A program made the translations under genes and the position numbers. Positions 29,899 through 33,121 of a DNA stretch of 33,121 nt are shown here, in pieces (position 1 is the stretch's first letter; the number at the start of each line of letters is the position of its first letter). This stretch comes from Cytophagales bacterium. Its GTDB lineage: Bacteria; Bacteroidota; Bacteroidia; Cytophagales; UBA9547. The notes beneath the pieces are model-generated. The model saw only the letters and a list, made by a program, of their open reading frames with translations, was not told the origin of the DNA and did not search any database. The stretch lies in contig REAG01000124.1 of NCBI GenBank assembly GCA_004294265.1, positions 1-33,121 on the forward strand. The letters run 5' to 3'.

Positions 29899-31065
29899 TC
29901 AACAAAATGCTTGAATACCTGTTATTTCCTTACCTAAAATTAGCAAATGAATATCATGAGTTCCTTCATAGGTAATCACACTTTCAAGGTTTGTTAAATG
30001 CCTCATAATAGGATAATCACTAACAATTCCCATTGCTCCTAAAATTTGACGTGCTTCTCGAGCAATATGAATAGCAATTTCAACATTATTACGTTTAGCA
30101 AGTGAAATTTGAGCTGTAGTGGCTTTTCCTTTGTTTTTTAAATTCCCTAGTTGCCAGCAAATTAATTGTGCTTTTGTAATATCAGTAAGCATTTCAGCTA
30201 ATTTTTTTTGAATTAATTGAAACGATGCAATAGGTTTTCCAAACTGAATTCGTTCCAATGCATACTTTTTAGCGGTTAAATAGCAATCAATAGCTACACC
30301 AACTGCTCCCCAAGCAATGCCATATCTTGCCGAATCCAAACACATGAGAGGAGCTCCAAGTCCGTTTTTCAAAGGTAAGATATTTGATTTAGGAACTCTA
30401 ACTTTATCAAAAACAAGTTCTCCTGTAATGCTTGTTCGAAGCGACCATTTATTTTTAATTTCAGGTGCTGAAAACCCCTCCATACCTTTTTCTACAATAA
30501 CTCCATGAATCCTATCTTGATTATCTTTTGCCCAAACAATAGCAATATCTGCTATTGGAGCATTAGAAATCCACATTTTTGAGCCAGATAGAACAATAAA
30601 ATCGCCATCTTCTACAAAACGAGTTTGCATGCCATTTGGGTCAGAACCATGATTGGGCTCTGTTAGCCCAAAGCAACCTAATATTTTACCACTAGCTAAG
30701 TTTGGTAAGTATTTATGTTTTTGTAATTCATTTCCAAACTTAAAAATTGGATACATAACCAAAGAATTTTGCACAGAAGCCACAGAACGCATACCGCTAT
30801 CACCTCTTTCCAATTCTTGCATCATTATGCCATAAGAAATATAATCTAATCCGCTACCACCATAAATTTCAGGAATTGTGCATCCAAAAAGACCCATTTC
30901 TCCCATTTTTTTGGGCATATCTAAAGGAAAAACCGCTTTTTGAGCAATATCTTCAATGATAGGAGTAATTTGAGAAACAACAAAATCTCGAACACTAGAG
31001 CGTATTAACTTATGTTCATTAGTAAATAAATCATCAATTTCGTAAAAATCAACTTCTGTTTTCAT
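29899..31065 (-). CDS. Acyl-CoA dehydrogenase, glutaryl-CoA dehydrogenase-like
   Basis: 388 aa; RSVASVQNSLVMYPIFKFG, GCFGLTEPNHGSDPNGMQTR, KMWISNAPIADIAIVWAK, ARYGIAWGAVG, YEGTHDIHLLILGKEITGIQAF, closest by eye to GcdH. Confidence 0.85.
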   Translation of the reverse strand: MKTEVDFYEIDDLFTNEHKLIRSSVRDFVVSQITPIIEDIAQKAVFPLDMPKKMGEMGLFGCTIPEIYGGSGLDYISYGIMMQELERGDSGMRSVASVQNSLVMYPIFKFGNELQKHKYLPNLASGKILGCFGLTEPNHGSDPNGMQTRFVEDGDFIVLSGSKMWISNAPIADIAIVWAKDNQDRIHGVIVEKGMEGFSAPEIKNKWSLRTSITGELVFDKVRVPKSNILPLKNGLGAPLMCLDSARYGIAWGAVGVAIDCYLTAKKYALERIQFGKPIASFQLIQKKLAEMLTDITKAQLICWQLGNLKNKGKATTAQISLAKRNNVEIAIHIAREARQILGAMGIVSDYPIMRHLTNLESVITYEGTHDIHLLILGKEITGIQAFC

Positions 31066-31183
31066 AATTTTTTAATTTAAAATATAGAATTAATACCTCT
31101 TATATTTTTATAAATATTTTAAATATATAAAGATAGTATTACTAAATATAAAATTTTAATTAGTAATAATATAAATTAAAACA

Positions 31184-33121
31184 CTAAAATTTACCAGCCA
31201 CCACCACTTGAGTTTTATAAGCAATTTTAGAACCTAAAAGATTAAATCCCTCTAAAACAACCATATATGAACCAATTTTGGCTTTATCTCCATTCTCTTC
31301 AATTCCATCCCATTTAAAAATTTGAAACTGTGTAGATAAAATATTATTTGCCAATGTTTTTATTTTTGTTCCGTGATAATCATAAATATGAACCGAAATA
31401 TTATAACCATTTTCAGGTAAATTGCATTGAAGCAAAGTAAAATCCTTAAATCCGTCTTCGTCTGGAGAAAAAACAAGTGGGTCCGCTTTTATCAATTCTG
31501 ATGGAATATCAGAAGAATTGAATGATTGAGAATTTTTAAATCCTGGCGTTGCATAACCAATAGTTGCAGCTGCGGATTGCCAATTATCTGGTAAGTTTGT
31601 GTCAAAATTAAAGTTAATTCTTTCAAGCGAAACGCCTTCTTTTTTTTCTAATAAATCATAATGAAAATCATCCAAATAATTAAAATTATCGATAACCAAA
31701 GAATCCGATTGCAATAAAACTAAACTTCCTTTATCATCCGCCATAGTTGGTAAAGACTCAACTTCTTTAAGATTTTCTTTTATTGATTTTGGATATAAAT
31801 TACTAATATTTAAAATGTCAGTAGTCAAAACTACATAAGATTTGTGTTTTAATATGAAATTATTATTGGTAATATTTTTAATATTAATAATTTTATTTTC
31901 AGAATTATAATTAGCTATTTTCCAATTTTTTAAATTAACATTTTTATTAGAGTTATTATAAATTTCAACAAAATCTGAACCTCCTACAAATGGATTAAAC
32001 AAAATTTCATTTATTAATATATCTCTATTTTGAGCTACCTCTGGCAAAACAAATGTAGCAATTAATGGAATATCAATTTGATTAGTAGCACAATCTTTTA
32101 TGCCAACAATGGTAATAAGATTTAATATTTTTGGATAAATATTAGAAGTTGTTTTTAAACTTATTGTGTATAAATTAGTAATTGCAGAATTTATCTTTAA
32201 AGTATTATTAACAAAAAAATTATTAAAATTGACTGATTTATCGTCAATAATATCATCAAAACTAAGCTCAATAGAATTGGAATCTAAAGCAAAGCAACTC
32301 ATTAATTGAGGAGGTAATAAATTTGGATTATTTGCTTGAATTGAATTTGGTTTTCCAGGAGTTCCTCCTTTAGAATTCACACTTGCAGACCAATTTTGGG
32401 CGGTTTCACAAGGATTTTCAAAATCAATTTTTTCTAAACTATATCCTCCATCTTGTTTAACTTGATCTTTATACCAACTATCTGAATAAACTACTTTTGA
32501 AATTAGTTGAAGTTCATGGTTTAGTAATATTATTTCATCTCCTGTTGCGTTCAAACTTGGAAAAGAACTTACGCCAACCGCATTTCCAAAAGTGGTGTAT
32601 TCGTTTAATTTAGAGGTATTTGAAAGAATTAAATAGCTTTTTGGTTGGATAAAAGTGCCGTTTGGAATTGTTCCGCCTGAGGTTGTGGTGGCATCTTTGA
32701 GTTTGAAATTACTTAAATCCAATACAAAATTGGTAGTATTAAATAGTTCTACAAACTCGCCTTCTGGCAAACCATTTGATGGCGTTTCATCGGCATAAAT
32801 TTCTGAAATTATTACTTCATTTGGTTTTGCTTTTCTCGAAATAATGATATTTATAGTTGTGTCAATTAAAGTAGCTTGCAAACAATTTTTGATATTTTGT
32901 ATTTTAATTGGATAAAAAATTCCTGAATCTAATGGATTTGAAAAGGTAATATTTAATTTAATATCATTAAAACTATTAGACGTAATTGATAAATTATTTG
33001 ATGAAATAATACTGGCATTTGAATAAGGATAAATTTGCTCAGAAAAAGTAATGTTTATTTCATTAGTTGATAAAATATAATTGTCAATTTTGGGAGCAAC
33101 ACCAAGTAAAGTAGTTGAAAA
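31184..33121 (-). CDS. Lamin-tail-domain (LTD) surface/secreted protein, partial; N-terminus beyond window
   Basis: Two LTD-like segments (EVIISEIYADETPSNGLPEGEFVELFNTTNFVLDLSNFKLKD; DILINEILFNPFVGGSDFVEIYNNSNKNVNLKNWKIANY) and a FlgD-like C-terminus (FSPDEDGFKD...FKWDGIEENGDKAKIGSYMVVLEG). The frame stays open from 32881 to the window end. Confidence 0.8.
   Translation of the reverse strand, partial: FSTTLLGVAPKIDNYILSTNEINITFSEQIYPYSNASIISSNNLSITSNSFNDIKLNITFSNPLDSGIFYPIKIQNIKNCLQATLIDTTINIIISRKAKPNEVIISEIYADETPSNGLPEGEFVELFNTTNFVLDLSNFKLKDATTTSGGTIPNGTFIQPKSYLILSNTSKLNEYTTFGNAVGVSSFPSLNATGDEIILLNHELQLISKVVYSDSWYKDQVKQDGGYSLEKIDFENPCETAQNWSASVNSKGGTPGKPNSIQANNPNLLPPQLMSCFALDSNSIELSFDDIIDDKSVNFNNFFVNNTLKINSAITNLYTISLKTTSNIYPKILNLITIVGIKDCATNQIDIPLIATFVLPEVAQNRDILINEILFNPFVGGSDFVEIYNNSNKNVNLKNWKIANYNSENKIINIKNITNNNFILKHKSYVVLTTDILNISNLYPKSIKENLKEVESLPTMADDKGSLVLLQSDSLVIDNFNYLDDFHYDLLEKKEGVSLERINFNFDTNLPDNWQSAAATIGYATPGFKNSQSFNSSDIPSELIKADPLVFSPDEDGFKDFTLLQCNLPENGYNISVHIYDYHGTKIKTLANNILSTQFQIFKWDGIEENGDKAKIGSYMVVLEGFNLLGSKIAYKTQVVVAGKF

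Noticed and set aside
30317-30835. Plus-strand ORFs opposite the acyl-CoA dehydrogenase
   Set aside because: Shadow ORFs; no start context or family similarity.
1-33121. CRISPR array, prophage or complete transposon
   Set aside because: No regularly spaced direct repeats, cas genes, phage structural genes or intact paired terminal repeats seen; only IS debris at the left end.

Overview
AT-rich chromosomal window from a Bacteroidota (Flavobacteriia/Chitinophagia-like) bacterium. Most of it is ordinary housekeeping and envelope coding sequence: START-like protein, LptF/LptG permease, rpsO, pnp, primary sigma factor rpoD, transaldolase/FSA, pdxH, a BatD-like protein, DUF2461, a UbiA-like membrane protein, YfhO, aspS, an OLD/AAA ATPase with TOPRIM-like C-terminus, rfbB, a Crp/Fnr regulator, siroheme synthase N-terminal type, a PAP2_C/sphingomyelin-synthase-like protein, OmpA/PD40, recX, a DUF3857/transglutaminase protein, a glutaryl-CoA-dehydrogenase-like acyl-CoA dehydrogenase, and an LTD-domain surface protein cut by the right edge. 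The left ~660 bp is transposase debris: an ISAon1-like C-terminus and a decayed IS1380-like gene. I see no CRISPR array, rRNA or convincing tRNA. No clear new system is demonstrable from sequence alone. The best leads are four TTTTGATA boxes at near-regular spacing upstream of the OLD-family ATPase, a three-gene cluster of uncharacterised small proteins downstream of aspS, the SMS-like lipid phosphotransferase, and several nested intergenic inverted repeats. All family calls come from reading the translations, with no database search.
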